Counted from the stretch's first letter, positions 12,900-26,400 are shown. The stretch: DNA of 64,000 bases from Copromyces sp. CBS 386.78 (GCA_030685235.1 MU839110.1:1-64000), one strand, 5' to 3'. The notes: a model not told the origin generated them from the sequence alone. Made by a program: numbers and translations.

Positions 12900-15800
12900 T
12901 ATATTAATTCTACTTGTTATTAACGATTATAATTTATTCTATATCTTCGTCGATAAAAGTTATTAATACTATATTATAATTAGTAAAAAAATTATTAAAG
13001 ACTTTTGGATTTTAATTATCCCTATTAAGTTCTATTATATAAAAGGAGTTTCCGCGGTTATAGAAAGCGCTACTATTTAAGGTCTTACCTATTTTTTAAC
13101 GGAAGTAGACGGTTACGTTTATTTAATTTATATTTACGTTATTCTTCTATTAGAATTCCCGATTATTTAAGGGAAACCGTAGTTTAAAGCTACATGTATT
13201 TATTCTATTTTTTACAAAAAGCGGATATATATAGGTATTACGAACTATTAAATCCCGTACGTCGGTAGAAAGTAGACTTTAAATACGGAGTTTATTAAAA
13301 ATATTAAATTTGTTATTTATATAACGGTTACTACCTTTATAGGCTATATCCGAAGGATTAAAAAGGAATTTAGCGGTAGAATAGTAGAAAAGGCTATTTA
13401 TACTATAAATTTGAAGGACGTTAAGAAGGCCTTACGGCCAAAAAGAATTTATACCGAAGGATAATTCTAGAAGATAATCCTAAAGAAATATTATAATTTT
13501 CTTCCTTTATAAATAAAATAAGAAGCCAATAAATTTAATCCCTATCGTCCTAGAATTAATTATAAAATTGAAATTAAAAAGGATAAAAATAGTAAAGAAT
13601 TACTAATCCCTTTCGGTCTACTTTATAATATAACCCGCAAAGAATTTTTAATTTTTAAAAAGATTATTAAAGACTTATTAAATAAAGGTTTTATTTATAT
13701 TAGTAATTTAGAAGCGGGAACCTTAATTCTTTTTATATAGAAGCCGGATAGCGGACTTCGTTTCTATTATAATTACCGTACTTTAAACGCTATTATACGA
13801 ATAGACCATTACCTTTTACTATTTATTAGCGAAACGTTCTGCGTTTTAAAGGGAGTTAAATAATATACGAAAGTCGATATTATATAAACGTTCTACAAAA
13901 TTCGGATAACTATAAGAGAAGAATAGAAAACGGTATTTTAAATACGATACGGGTTATTCGAATAGCTAATTGTGCCCTTCGGGCTAATTAATATACTAGT
14001 AACGTTCTAATAATATATTAATTATATCCTTTATAAATATTTCGATAAATTTTATATAATTTATATAAATAACGTATTTATTTATATTTCGGGTATTAAG
14101 GAGGATTATAAAATTAAAGTCCGTTTAATACTAAAGAAGTTCCTTAATGCAAATTTCTATTTAGACCTAAATAAATGCGAATTTACTATTAAAAAGGTTA
14201 AATATTTCGGTTTTAATATTTATATAAGTATCGGAATATAAGCCGACCCTAAAAAAATAAGGCTATCCTCGAATAGTTTCCCCCCAATTCTTAAAAGGGC
14301 GTTTATAATTTTTGTAATTTCGTTAATTATTATAGGATATTTATACCCTAGTTTTCGAAGGTTGTAGCTCTATTAATAGTATCTATTAGGAAGGGGGTAG
14401 CTTTTAAATAGATTAAAGAGTATAAGAATACCTTCCAATTATTTAAAACGCTATTTACGAAGGCCTCAATCTTTATAGAATTTAATTCTAATAAAAAAAT
14501 ATTTTTAGAAATAAATTATAATAATTTTACATTAGGCGGAATTATTTTATAAAAAATTAATAAATTTAATAAACAAATTATTATCGGTTATTATTCGTAG
14601 AAGTTGAACGTTGCGGAATAGAATTACCCTATTTATAATAAAAAGATATTTATAATTATTAATTACTTAGAATAATAGTTAACCGAACTATATAATTGTA
14701 AATCCTTTACTATCTTTATTAACTATTAGAATTTAAAATATTTTATAAAAATATAACAGCTCTTTAAATAGTAAGCCCGTTAGGCCGAATATCTATTACA
14801 ATTTAATTTTAATATCGAATACCGGCCTAATAAGGAAGGGGTAGTCCCCGACGCTTTATCCCGCCGAAAATAAAATATACTTACCGAATAGGATTTCGAA
14901 TCTTATAATTTATAAATAATATTAGATTCCGCTCTTAAATTTTATAGCCTATTCTATATTTCCGTTTCCTAAGTTGTTTACGCCGGGAAGGAAGGTATAA
15001 AAGTATTTGAAAATCCGGATTTATAGTAGTTCTAAAATTAAACGGCCTTTAAAGACTCTTTATATTAATAAATTAAAACGGTAATTTAAAATAACGAATA
15101 ATACTTCGACTTTTCTTTAAAGTTTAAAATATAAATTACTAATTATAATATTAATTCCCGCGGTCAATTTTACTATTAGGGCCGCTTTTAGATTTTTAGA
15201 GTGCCCGTTTATACTAAGTCCGATTTTATTAATTTTATAAATTAGTCCTAGTAATTTAATACCTTCCGTACAATTTTTATTTAAATTATTTATAATTCCT
15301 ATATTTTTGGCTACCTAAGAAAAGAAAATATTATAATAATATTTATCTAATACTTTTACTAACTGCTCTTAAGGGCTTATATTCGGCAATTCCTCCGCAA
15401 TTATTATACTTATAATTCTATAAAGGTTTAGAAAGAATAAAAACGGGGTCTCTTACAATTATTATTAATCCCGGAATAGTTTAATAGAAAGATTTAAATA
15501 GATTTTATTATAGACTTCCCAAATTCGAACGGTAATACCTATCTTTAGGTTATTAAAGACCGGTTTAGTAAGAATATTATCCTTAAACCGATACCATTTA
15601 TAAACGCCGAATTTTATATAGAACGGTTTTTATAATATTTCGTTAAATATTATAGTATTTTTAGATTTATTGTTAACGATTATGGTTTTAATTAAATGAA
15701 CCGTTTCTAGGCGAAGTTTTATAAATCTTTTAATAATAAATAGTTTTTTAATATTATTTATTACTTTTAAACTAATAGTAGCTTTAAATAGATAAATTAA

Positions 15801-16590
15801 GAGATTTACGCTTACTTTTAAACGGTCGTTAATTATATTTAAGATAATTAGGACAAATAATATTTAATAACTTAGTTAATGATTAATAATTGTATTAATA
15901 TTTCGATTAATATAAGCCCCTTTTTTACTACTTACGGATTTAATATAGAGTTACCGGTTTCTATTGTCGAAGAGCCTATAAGCGGACCCCCGCTCCTCTC
16001 CTCCGAAAAGCGAGCCTACTAATTTATTAAAAAGCTATAATAAATTATAAATTTATATTAAATTACTATAGAGGTAGCCGCTTAGTAGTAAAAAAAATTT
16101 ACTAATTAGTATCGTTAATTAACTAAACGTTTTTAAATTGGGGATAAAGTTTAATTTAACCTTAAAAACTATAGTATTAACCGCCCTAAAAAGAAATTAG
16201 ATTAGTTATATACGAAGTATACAATTTCGAAAGTCCTATTTTTATACGTTATAGAGTTCTCTAACCTTCTTCGAACTATTTATAATATTTTCTACGTAAA
16301 TTTTCTACGACGTACCGCCTAAAATCCGTTACTAGGATAAAGAATTACCGATAATTAATTACTAGTTATAGAAGTAGAAGGAGAATTTAAATAATAAATA
16401 GAGGAAATCTTCTATATATTTACTAACTATAAACGAAGGGGATTAGTTAAAGAAGTTTTAATTAAGTGGAAAGAGTATTATAATTTTATTTAGGAACCCT
16501 TAAAAGAGTTTAAAGAGACGAAGGCACTTAACGAATTCGAAGGCAAATATAGAATAGCGGATATTAATAACGGGCCGGTTAACTAATAGG
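12900..16590 (+). pseudogene. Ty3/Gypsy chromovirus pol with C-terminal chromodomain, RIP-mutated
   Basis: Domains follow in the usual order on the plus strand. A protease-like region (about 12,930-13,260) comes first. Reverse transcriptase (about 13,540-14,300) has its YxDD box reading YINN at 14,062-14,073, both Asp codons changed to Asn by G-to-A. RNase H (about 14,450-14,880) ends in DALSRRK. The integrase (about 15,330-16,050) includes a degraded SSFKQINQEIYAYF segment that corresponds to TDGQTERxNQ. The C-terminus has GDKVxxNLKN followed by a chromodomain at about 16,390-16,550 (EVLIKWKEYYNFI.EPL). The chromodomain identifies a chromovirus, a clade whose insertion is thought to be guided to heterochromatin. 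No gag is visible upstream, so the copy is 5'-truncated or gag is too decayed. It cannot be active. Confidence 0.85.
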
Positions 16591-17355
16591 TTAAAAACTT
16601 TCCCCTAGAAAACTTTACGAACGGAATAAAATTAATTAATTATAGAATTATAGAAATAAAATTAGTTTATAGTATTAAAAAAAGTTCGAAATTAATTAGA
16701 ATAAAGCCCCGAAAATATTAAATATCTTTTATAATATTATCTCCTAATAAATCCTTTATAATTTAATTAATATTAATTTCTATTTTCTTTCCTCTAACTA
16801 TATTTATATTAATAATAATATATAACTTATATAGGGTAAGGCGAATATTTTCGGTACGGGGCGGCGATAATAGGGATAATAGTAGATAGATCCCGTTCGA
16901 AGGATAGATACCGAAGGGTAAATAATTCGTATCCTATTATATTAGCCTATTAAGGCCCGAAGTCTTCTTTAACTATTTAGCGGCAACGTTATTATAAATA
17001 CGTACCCGGCGTTTAAAAGCGGTAGAAGGCTTAATAATACTTTTAGTAGTAGAAGTAGGGGAGGCGGTAATAAGGGCGGTAGGAGTAGCGGTAACAGGGG
17101 TAAGGGAAGAGGCAATAGCGGCGGCGGCGGCTTTTTCTTCGTACTCTTTTTAATTATTATAAACGACTATTATATTATTAAAATCGTATTAAATAATAAC
17201 GTTGGCGACCTATTTAATAAATTCTATATATTCTTTAAAAGTTATTACCCTCCCCTTAAATTTAACGAATTTAGTTATTTAATCTTTAAAAATTTAAATT
17301 TCGGCGATTAGGGAAAATAACGGACTTTCGAATTTAATAGAAGGGGACTGTTAGC
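16590..17355. other. RIP-mutated interval with a low-complexity minus-strand reading, interrupted by the 17,361-25,189 element
   Basis: From about 17,350 down to 16,900 the minus strand reads as a protein-like segment (KFKGRVITFKEYIEF) followed by an Ala/Thr/Ser-rich tract. The reading continues across the insertion of the next element, because the sequence right of 25,194 joins it. I do not recognise it. It may be a gag or accessory frame of an older element. Confidence 0.35.
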
Positions 17356-17360
17356 AGGCC

Positions 17361-17717
17361 TATTACGGGGTAAGGCGAACGTTAGGTATCTATAAAGATA
17401 TTCGTAATTGTACGAGGAAGAGGAAGCTATTTGGGGGAGCCCTAATAGCCATCTATATATAGTGAGCATATAGCCCGTACAGCCTAGTCATCCCATAGAT
17501 CATCCTATAAATTATCCTATAAACTAGTATAATTTATATAGCTTTAGCGACAGGGGTAGGCTAATAACTGCAACCAATTAGATATTAGATACGTTTAGCC
17601 GTATCTACTATATTAGGTCTCTATAGCTAATTAGAATATACTATTAACCCGGTAACTATTACCGTAGTAAAGGTAATAATATAGGACGGTTAATTAATTA
17701 TAAATAATTTTATAATA
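17361..17717 (-). repeat. 3' LTR of the chromovirus
   Basis: It is the lower-coordinate copy, and therefore the 3' LTR of the minus-strand element. It is 357 bp long and collinear with the copy at 24,833-25,189. The two copies are mutated at different positions. For example, the palindrome near its upper end is fully eroded here (TTAATTAATTATAAATAATT) but preserved in the other copy. Confidence 0.9.
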
Positions 17718-20700
17718 TTTCCCTCGCTTAAAATACCTTTAAAGTAAAAATACTTCCCTTTTTAATTTCTTCTATAATATTTATTATTTACCCTTTTATA
17801 TTATTTTTACTTTCCTTTTTAGGCCGCTACTTTATTCTCTTAGTAACGTAGTAATTATTATATTATTAATATTATATTTATTTTTTCCGGCGGCTAGTCC
17901 GTCCTAATAATTTTCTTTAGAGCCTTTTTAACTTTATAGCGACGTTTCTCGTCGGTAATTTATTATAGTAGTACTAATATATTTAGGTTATTATTGTAAA
18001 ATTTTCTAAGGTCGTCGATATAATATTCTACGTCCTTCTATAGTTACTAAGTAGGATTGTAAGGGCTTCCCCAAATTACCCGGTATTCCTATCTACTATT
18101 TTTTATATTAAAACGGCAATTGTTAATAATTTCGTAAAATTATTCGATTACGTTTTTAATATTATTTATTCGTTTTATAATCTGCCCGTTATTTATTTGG
18201 ATATTTTAGGTTTTATCTTACCCGGGGATCCTTTAATAATTCTAAAGTTTTATTATACTAATATAGAAAGTATAGCTATACTTTATATTAACGGGGAGCT
18301 TTAGCGTAACGTAGTAGTTATTTACTTTTATAATTTCAAAAGGCCCTTCTTACAATAGTATAAATTTAGTTTACGGGTAGCCCAATACGAAGTTAATTAT
18401 ATTAAATAAAATTTAATCGCTAATATAATACTTCGGCGTATCGGACTATTTTTTATTAGTAATTTCTTCGTACTATAATTAATTATTCTTAATTATAGTA
18501 ATAATTTCGTTTAATATTATATTAAACTAATTAGTAATTTCGTTAATTTTAAAGTATTCCGCCTATTATACTTTAAAAAGCCTTAGTAGGTATAATTAAG
18601 CGGGCTTAATTCTTATCCGAAGGTAAAAATTATAATTTACGAAGAAAAGGGATATGCCGGTACTATTTAAATATACGTTATTACTTGCGAACTTTATTAG
18701 GGGTAATTAATCGATTTAATTATTTTAAACCCAATTAATATAAGTACGAAGGAAACGTTTTAATTTAATATTAATATATTCGGTTTAGCTATTAATTTCT
18801 TTATAGAAAGCTGATAATAGTTTTAAAGTAATTCCTAACCTTTTAAATAAAGCCTTCCAAAATTATAAAATAAATTGGGTATTACAATTGGAAACGATAA
18901 TATCCGGTAGGCTATAAAGGGCGTAAATTTTCTTATTAAATTAATTAACGAACTCTTTTATAATTAATATTTTAATTAGGATATAGTATTTTATTTTTAT
19001 TAAGTAGTCTACTACTATAGCGATATATTTATATTTTCAGCCTCCCTAGACGTAGGGTATTATAGGGGTAATATAATCGATAGCGATATCTTTCTATAAG
19101 GCGAAGGGTACTAATAAAAGCTTTAAAAGCCCTACTAATATATATTATAATAGCTTTATCTTTACGTATTAAAAGCAAGCTTTATAATAAACTCTAACGG
19201 TTTTATTTATACCTAGTTAGTAAAATAAGCGATTAAAAGTAATAAATATTTTATCCCAACTTTAATAACCTACTAATACGGGTTCGTAATACCTTCTTAT
19301 AAAATATAATTATAATATAATATTTTTTAAATCGATTATAAATGTTAAATATTAATATATTTTACTATTAATTGCGTAATATTCCGTAAAAACTATTTTT
19401 CTTATACTTTTTTTTAATATTTTAAATTATATTCGACGGTTTTCGTCCGTAAAGGCGGCTATTAAATTTTAATAAAAAATTAAATTGCGGTAGTTAGCGT
19501 CGATTAATTTATTTATAAATAATTCTTCCGGATTAAATTCGTAAATATAAATATAATTTACAAAAACAGAGAGGTCGAAAAATACTTTATAGTAGGCTTT
19601 TAACCGGTCGTCGTTTATATCTTTTAATATATTTTCTAATTTTTTATTTAAAGTATTAAAACGGATTTAAAGAATACCCGGCTTATATTTAATAATAAAA
19701 CTAAATTTAAATAAGAAATTAAATTATTATATATACTATAACGTAAGTTTCTTATTCTCTATAAAGGTTTATAAGCTTTTATAATCGGTTAAAATTTTAA
19801 ACGGTTTTTAAGCGCCCTACAATTCTAATCCCTATTCCTCTAAGGCTTTAATAATTATAAATAATTCTTTATTGTAAATATTATAATTATATTCTATAGC
19901 GGAATATTTCTATAAAAAATATACGATTAGGCGTAAAATATTCTCGTCATTATACTAAAATAATATATTGCTTATAGCCCAATTAAAAATATCAATTTCA
20001 ATTATAATTGGGCGGGACTAATTATAAATTCGAAGGATAGGACTTATAGTAAAGGCTTTTTTTAATTCTTTAAAAACTTTTTAATAGTTTTCTATTTAGC
20101 GCTATTCAATTAATTTCTTTGTAAAATCGTATAGCGGAATAATTATAATCGAAAAATATTAAATAAAGTGCCGGTAGAAATTTATAAATTTTAAGAACCT
20201 TTAGAGCTAATATTTTAATTACGGGGCTTCCTATTTAATAACGGCTTTTACCTTTGTAAAGTCTATTTTTATACCCCCTAATATAATAAAAAAGCCTAAG
20301 TATTTCGTATAAGTAATATCGAATTCGTATTTATTAATATTTAATTAAAAGCTAACGTTTATTATTCTTCTAAGGATTTTATTTATATAAATAGTATACT
20401 CTTCTACGTTTTCGGAGTAAACGAAGATATTATTTAAGTATATTATTACGTAAATATTTAAAATATTATATAGTATATTATTAATATAATTCTAAAACGT
20501 ACCGGGTACGCCTTAAAGGGTAAAAGGAAGGATTAATAATTCGTAGAGATTGAAACGTATAATAAAAACGGTTAACTATTCGTAGTTTTCCTAAATATAA
20601 ATTCGGTTAAAAGCGGCGATAATATCCAATTTAATAAAGACTTTAATGTGGTAAATAGAATTAAGAATTTCCTTAATTAATAAAAGTAAGTACTATATTT

Positions 20701-21920
20701 TAAATATAATATTATTAATATTATAATAATCGATATAAATACGAATACCCCCACTAAGCTTATTTATAAAGAATAAAGGTAAAGCTATTTAAAATTAGGA
20801 GAGTTTAATAAAACCGTTCTTTAATTAACTATTAATTTATTTTTTAACGATAATTATTTTTATAAATAAAATTAGTCGGTAGCGGGCGTTCGGCGGTTTT
20901 TCCCCTAATATAAATTCGATTTTATAATTGTATATTCAATAGGGCGGAAGTTTATTCGCTTTTTTAATACGGAAAGCGTTAATCCTTTTCTAATATTTGT
21001 ATAGGAATTTGAATTTAATCTCCTTATTAATTTTCAAAGGTTAGTCAACTTTTTTATAGAATATTAATACGTTTTCCTCTGTAATTTTTATAATAATAGC
21101 CTTATATATAAGTGCATTTATATTTAAATCGCTTATAAGAATAGTAATTCGGGCAATTTTAACGGTTGTTAATTCTTTTTAATTTACGTCCCTTACGTAT
21201 ATATTAATAAATTTATAGAAGCGTTTTAAAAAGCGGTCTTTATATTACTTACCTTTATTATTTATAATATCCTAAATTATTTTTTTAATAAAGGTATTAT
21301 AAATATTAATTTTATAAAAGGTAGCTAGTTAATAAATCTCTATATAATTCGTAAAGTAAAATTATAAATCGTATATTTCGTATAAGAAATTAAAAGCGGC
21401 CGCGTTAATACTACGTATATTATAAACGTTAATTTATCTTTTAATTATTTTTAACCGCCTTATAATTAAATAAATGGTATCAAAAGAATTTTTAACGCCT
21501 TTTATTTTTCTATAAGGCGGCGCGGGTATATAAGGTTCTACTACCTATCTTAGTATATTATAATTTAATAAGGCTATATTTCTAATAAATTTTTTAATAG
21601 GAAGTTTAAAATAATATAAAAAGAGGTCGCAGCGGTACGGCTATACCCCCTATTTTAAATAGAGATTCTTATTAGCTTCGTAAAATTTATAAAAGTTATA
21701 AGCCTTACCTCTAAGGCGGCTTTTGTAAAATTCGCGATAAAGGGGCGGAGCGGAAATAGAATTGTCTTCTAATAATAATTTTAATATCTAAATATCGCCG
21801 CGCTCCGGTCTATTATAGGGGATATAGTTTTAAAACTGTAATAGCTTTAATATATTCTAACGAAATTTCTATTAGTATAGGAACGGTACGGAATTAAAAT
21901 TGGCTTTTAATAATAATTTT

Positions 21921-22106
21921 AAATTTTAGTAATAATAATTTACCCTACCAGTAGTCCTATTGATATTCCTATTAATAATCCCGGGGTAGTATTTTAAATT
22001 CTAAAATTCTTTTAAATTTTAATAATAGTAATTTATTTTACTAATAATCCTATCAATATTCTCATCGGTAATTCCGGGGTAGTATTTTAAATTCTAGAAT
22101 TTTCTT
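21921..22106 (-). repeat. 93-bp in-frame tandem duplication inside chromovirus coding sequence
   Basis: Two adjacent units of 93 bp (21,921-22,013 and 22,014-22,106) share the segment GGGGTAGTATTTTAAATTCT. The period is 31 codons. Both units read similarly on the minus strand (LKYYPG...), so the duplication predates or tolerated translation of the element. Confidence 0.8.
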
Positions 22107-22136
22107 AAATTTTAATAAAGTGGTAATCGATCTTTT

Positions 22137-22334
22137 AAAGTCTAATATCTTATTAGACTCTAGCGAAGTAATAGCTTTAACGGTTAAATATTATTGCATA
22201 TAAATCCTTCTATAAAAATTAAATATTAATCCCTTAAAATCTAATATTCTAATAGATTTTAGTAAAGTAGTAACTTCGGCGGTTAAATGCGTATAGGTCC
22301 CTCTATAAGGATTAGAATTGAATAATTTACTAGA
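22137..22334 (-). repeat. 99-bp in-frame tandem duplication inside chromovirus coding sequence
   Basis: Two adjacent units of 99 bp (22,137-22,235 and 22,236-22,334), 33 codons each, begin AAAGTCTAATAT and AAAATCTAATAT. They differ mostly by transitions. They lie 30 bp from the 93-bp duplication, so this part of the polyprotein was prone to expansion. Confidence 0.7.
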
Positions 22335-22999
22335 TTGCCTTTTATCCGGCCGATATAACTATTTATCCTAAATAAAAGCCCTAATATCTTTAGGATATTT
22401 AATAATATTCTTTTATCCCATTCGTTTATTATCGCTACGTAAAGTTAATAATGCAAATTGTTAGGAGAGCGGTTCTATATATTAGGGGTATTCCGTAGGG
22501 AAATAAGGAAATCCGATAAGAGGTATTAATCAGCGTACTAATTAATAAATTAAACTTTCCCTTCTATTTAAAAAATATATAGTTTATATTTCCTAAATTA
22601 AGGTAGTCTTAAAATAATAAAGTAATTAAAAAAAATATTATAAATTAGGAATGTAATATTTTCTAAATAATAACTAATATAAAGGTTTACTATAAGTCCT
22701 TTAATAATAAACCCTTTTATAATACCGTTAACGAAAATTAATTTTTTAAATTCTAAGAATTTGAATGTAGCGAATTTATTTTTCCTTATAAAAAAACGAT
22801 TAATAAAAGTAAACGTTATATAACTGTTATCGACGAAAGTTATATAATAAATTTTATATAATCCGAAGGATAAATAAAAGGAAAGGAATAATAAATTTTA
22901 ATGGAGACTATTTAATAAATTAATAATAATTATTTTTAAATTTCTAAACGGCTCCTTCCTTCTTCCCGTAAACCTTTCTCGCCCTTATAAATAATTATT

Positions 23000-24800
23000 T
23001 ATAAGGTTTAATTATTTCCCTAATTATTATTTATATTATAATTATAATATTCCTCGCCTTCGTTTTCTTTTCTGGTATTTACGGTATAGAAGTTTATATT
23101 ATTGCTGTATCCCCGCTAACCGGCCGCTAGAGGGTTAATATTAGTATTACTATTATTATTAGCGTTCTTAGTATTTTAATTGGAGCTTCCGCCTCCCCGG
23201 CCTCCTTTACCTCCTCTTCGGCTATTTCGGCCTCCTTTATTACTTCTTCGGCCCCCCCTATTGCCGGTCTAAGGGCCGCGATCGCTATAGTTAATACTAT
23301 TATAGCAATTCCTTATAATATACCTTTTTTTTCTATATTTATAATATAAGTTATTTTTATTCTAATATTTAATAATGCTATTATAAATAGTACGTAAAAT
23401 ATAAATAGCGTTAAAGTTTATAATATTGCTTCCTTTATTAACGGTCTTTCCTAAATTATTATTAGAATTCGAATTGGAAGTTTTACCGGTAGCGGATTTA
23501 GACCTATAATCGTTGTCCTTAATATTATGCGTAAAATTGTAGTAGAATAATAGCTATTTTTTAAAATTGTTTTCGGTAGGGAAGGTTCGTTAATAAGTAA
23601 AGGAGGTATAGAATTTTTAAGAGATTTTATTCTATAAATAATATATTTTTATAACGTCGTTCAAATTATAATAGTTAATAATTTTAATATATTCTATTTC
23701 GAAATCGGCGAAGAAATAATTTCTTTATTTAAGTTCGTTAAATTTACGGGCGGTATTTAAATATAAATTTATATTATTATAATAAGTATTTAAAAAGGAT
23801 AAGAATTTAATACCTATCTTCTATTATTAAACCTCGGAATTATTAAGGTTTATAAGGATTTTCTAAATATCTTTATTAATTAAAGTAGCTACTTTAAAGC
23901 CGAATAGGTAGTTTGTGTAAATAATTTTAGTCTTCTCGTCGGGGAACTTAATAATATCTAAAGTTTAAATAGAAAAGATATAGCCCTTCTACATTAAATA
24001 CGCTTTATTACGTTTAATATAATCCTTTTAAATAGTTATAAAAGGTTCGGGGTCCGGGAGGAGCGGCTTCTAATACCTTACTATATTCGTACTACTATCT
24101 ATAATAGTTTAGGTAGTATAATTCTATTAATTTATAATGAAAACGGCCTATACTTCTTAAACAAAGCCTCATATATTATTAAATTCGGTATAAATTTAAT
24201 AAAATTCTTCTTAAATTTAATAAAGGTTTTTTAAAACTTATTTATATTCATCGAAAATATTAGCGTATTATTCTTTCTTAAATTAGAATTCAAATTAAAA
24301 ATTCCGAAACTTTTTAATAATAATAGTAAAATAATAATTAAATACCTTAATTATTCGGGCGATAAAATTAATAATTATTTAAAATATTCTTCCTTTAATT
24401 AGGCCGAAGGAATTAATAAAAGTACCGTCGTAAATAGGTTTAACCTTCGCTAAATATTAAATAACGGCTATAATAAAAATTATAACCGTATTAATACGAA
24501 AGAGGCCGCTTAAAATTATTAAATAGATTTCTTCGTTAATAGGGGGGTTAAAACTCTCTATTAATACTCTTAAACTTTCTAATTCATCGGTATAATTTAG
24601 TATATTGGGTACTTCAACGTCGTCGTCCGTAATATATCTTAGTAATTAGGCTTACTACGGGGCGTTTAAGAGGATACCCTCGTCTATAATAATATTATTA
24701 TTATTTAGAATTATAAATTCGGGCCTTCGTAGCCTCCTATTCTCTAGCGATTAGTAGCGTCGCCTAATTGTATTAAATAATGTACGTTTGAAAAAATATA
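23000..24800 (-). pseudogene. Chromovirus gag region, RIP-mutated
   Basis: The interval between the 5' LTR and pol of the minus-strand chromovirus is where gag belongs. The minus strand has protein-like composition, including a Gly-rich tract encoded around 23,100-23,300. No single motif is preserved well enough to prove the domain, so the call rests mainly on position in an otherwise complete element. Confidence 0.5.
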
Positions 24801-24832
24801 CGTTCGTAGCGTAATAATTAAGTATAATTAAC

Positions 24833-25189
24833 TATTACGGGGTAAGGCGAATGTTAGGTATTTATAAAGATATTTATAATTGTATAAGGAAGAGGAAGTT
24901 ATTTAAGGGAGCCCTAATAGTTATTTATATATAGTAAATATATGGCCCGTATAGCTTAGTTATCTTATGGATTATCCTATGGATTATCCTATAAACTAAT
25001 ATAATTTATATAGCCTTAGCGATAGGGGTAGACTAATAACCGCAGCCAGTCAGATATCAGATGCGTTCAGCCGTATTTACTATGCTAGGTCTCTATAGCC
25101 AATTAGAGCATACTATTAACCCGGCAACCATTGCCGTAGTGAAGGTAGCGATATAGGACGGTTAGTCAGTCACAGATAACCCTGTGATA
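24833..25189 (-). repeat. 5' LTR of the chromovirus
   Basis: It is the upper-coordinate copy of the 357-bp repeat. Its last 120 bp are hardly RIP-mutated and show the original sequence. That includes an LTR start in element orientation of T(A/G)TCACAGGGTTATCTGTGA, with a palindromic core related to that of the element ending at 12,615. This is where transcription of the element would have started. Confidence 0.9.
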
Positions 25190-25194
25190 AGGCC

Positions 25195-26157
25195 GCAATA
25201 AATTCAAACCTAATTCGAACCTAAGAATTATTAACGGAATAGTAAATATAAGAATAAATTGGGTAAGAAAGAGAAATTTACGTAGGGATACCAATATTTT
25301 CAATTTTTTTTATAACTATTAAATAGCTAAACGTTTTAAAAGCGGCGATAAATAATTTACATTTAAAACCCGGAACGTATTTAACCGTATATTAAACGGT
25401 AAAAAACTTTTAAACCTATTTTAACGTCAGTTTATAAAACTTTTTAACGTACTAGTATACTAAATATATAATAATTATACTATTAGCGGTAGGGGTAGCG
25501 TAATTATACTTATTAATTAAGTAATATATATACTAATTTAAAAGTAAGGCGGTAACGGCGGTAACGGCGGCGGTAATAGTAGCTTTAATAGTAATCTTTC
25601 TACCAATTCTAATAATAATAGTATTTGGGTAGGCTTAGACCGGCTTAAAAATAATACGGCGGCGGGGCGCGGGAGAGGGGGTTGGCGGAGCGGGAAATAA
25701 TAAAGATAATTATAATTACTACTATATATAACGAAATTATTAGAATTCTAAGAAGTCTTATATTATACTAGGATTAGGGGTAAGGGTAAGACCGGATATC
25801 TTAATAGTTACAATAAATTAAATTAGGAGGTTAATAAGTAGATATAAGAGCGGGGTAAAATAACGAGCGGCGTAATAGTAATCGTAGGAATATAATAGTA
25901 GACGAAGGGGAAAGACGATAATCGTAATAAGTATAATAGAAATTAAGTAATAAGAAAGGGGGGGATATTTATAATACAATATAATAATAATTAAAAGGGG
26001 AAAGAAGAGAAAGAGGGAGAGAAGGAGAGGGATTTGCAAATAAATAAGATATATACCGCGCAATTAGAAGGAAGGGGGCTTATCGTTTAATATTTAGAAT
26101 ATACGTAACCTATTACAAATATGTATTTAACTATTTAATTAGAGGAGAAGGGGGGGG
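25195..26157. other. RIP-mutated spacer between the chromovirus and the Copia element
   Basis: The first about 120 bp continue the sequence interrupted at 17,355. The rest is mixed. A purine-rich tract occurs at 25,660-25,700 (GGCGGCGGGGCGCGGGAGAG), and a minus-strand 81-codon frame (25,818-26,063) is hydrophobic and Ile/Leu/Tyr-rich. That frame is probably chance rather than a gene. I see no recognisable domain. Confidence 0.45.
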
Positions 26158-26400
26158 TTAATATTATAGGGCTAATACCCGTAGCTGTATACCTAGCAAT
26201 CGCTAGGCGAATTACCGTACCGGCAACGCTGCTATACCGGTAACCCCTCCCTATAGCCCGTATACTATATTACACGTCCCTTAAAAAGGATAGCTGGCTA
26301 GCCGCCTGCTTTACAAGCACCCTTCCTCTCTTTCTTTCCTCGTAGAACCTTATCGATCGTTTAGGCCAGCACCTGTGCCAACTGTGCTGCACCTCTTACA
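26158..26400 (+). repeat. Possible 5' LTR of the Copia element
   Basis: A less-mutated block precedes the Copia gag. It contains two small hairpins (CCTAGC/GCTAGG near 26,192; ACCGG/CCGGT near 26,220-26,245) and a TATA-like TATACTATA. It ends in CTCTTACA followed by a purine-rich stretch. Position and composition fit an LTR with its primer-binding site, but no second copy exists in the window because the element's 3' end seems to be missing. The limits are guesses. Confidence 0.35.

Larger units (their letters stand above)
17870..22900 (-). pseudogene. Chromovirus pol (protease region, RT, RNase H, integrase, chromodomain), RIP-mutated
   Basis: This is the minus-strand polyprotein. The reverse transcriptase box reads YLNN at 20,440-20,429 in the context YLNNIFVYSEN, where the family has YLDDIL.YS; both Asp are now Asn. 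The integrase core lies at about 19,110-18,560. It carries KYKYIAIVVD, LPDIIVSNCNTQF (family: HGLPxxIVSDRGxQF) and KRLGITLKLLSAF. A C-terminal chromodomain-like segment at about 18,160-18,040 reads QEYRVIWGSPYNPTW. Two in-frame tandem duplications lie upstream of the RT (21,921-22,106 and 22,137-22,334). The pol is nonfunctional. Confidence 0.8.
17361..25189 (-). mobile_element. Full-length Ty3/Gypsy chromovirus with LTRs and target-site duplication AGGCC
   Basis: Two direct repeats of exactly 357 bp (17,361-17,717 and 24,833-25,189) bound a 7.83-kb element. The 5 bp outside both ends are AGGCC (17,356-17,360 and 25,190-25,194), a typical Gypsy target-site duplication. The internal region encodes gag and pol on the minus strand. 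The LTR ends, TG...CA in an intact element, are TA...TA here through RIP. All LTR differences that I can see are transitions without indels. This is the most complete element in the window and it interrupts an older sequence. Confidence 0.9.

Noticed and set aside
25818..26063. 81-codon hydrophobic minus-strand frame
   Set aside because: Ile/Leu/Tyr runs are expected when AT-rich purine tracts are read on the opposite strand; no start context or neighbour supports it.
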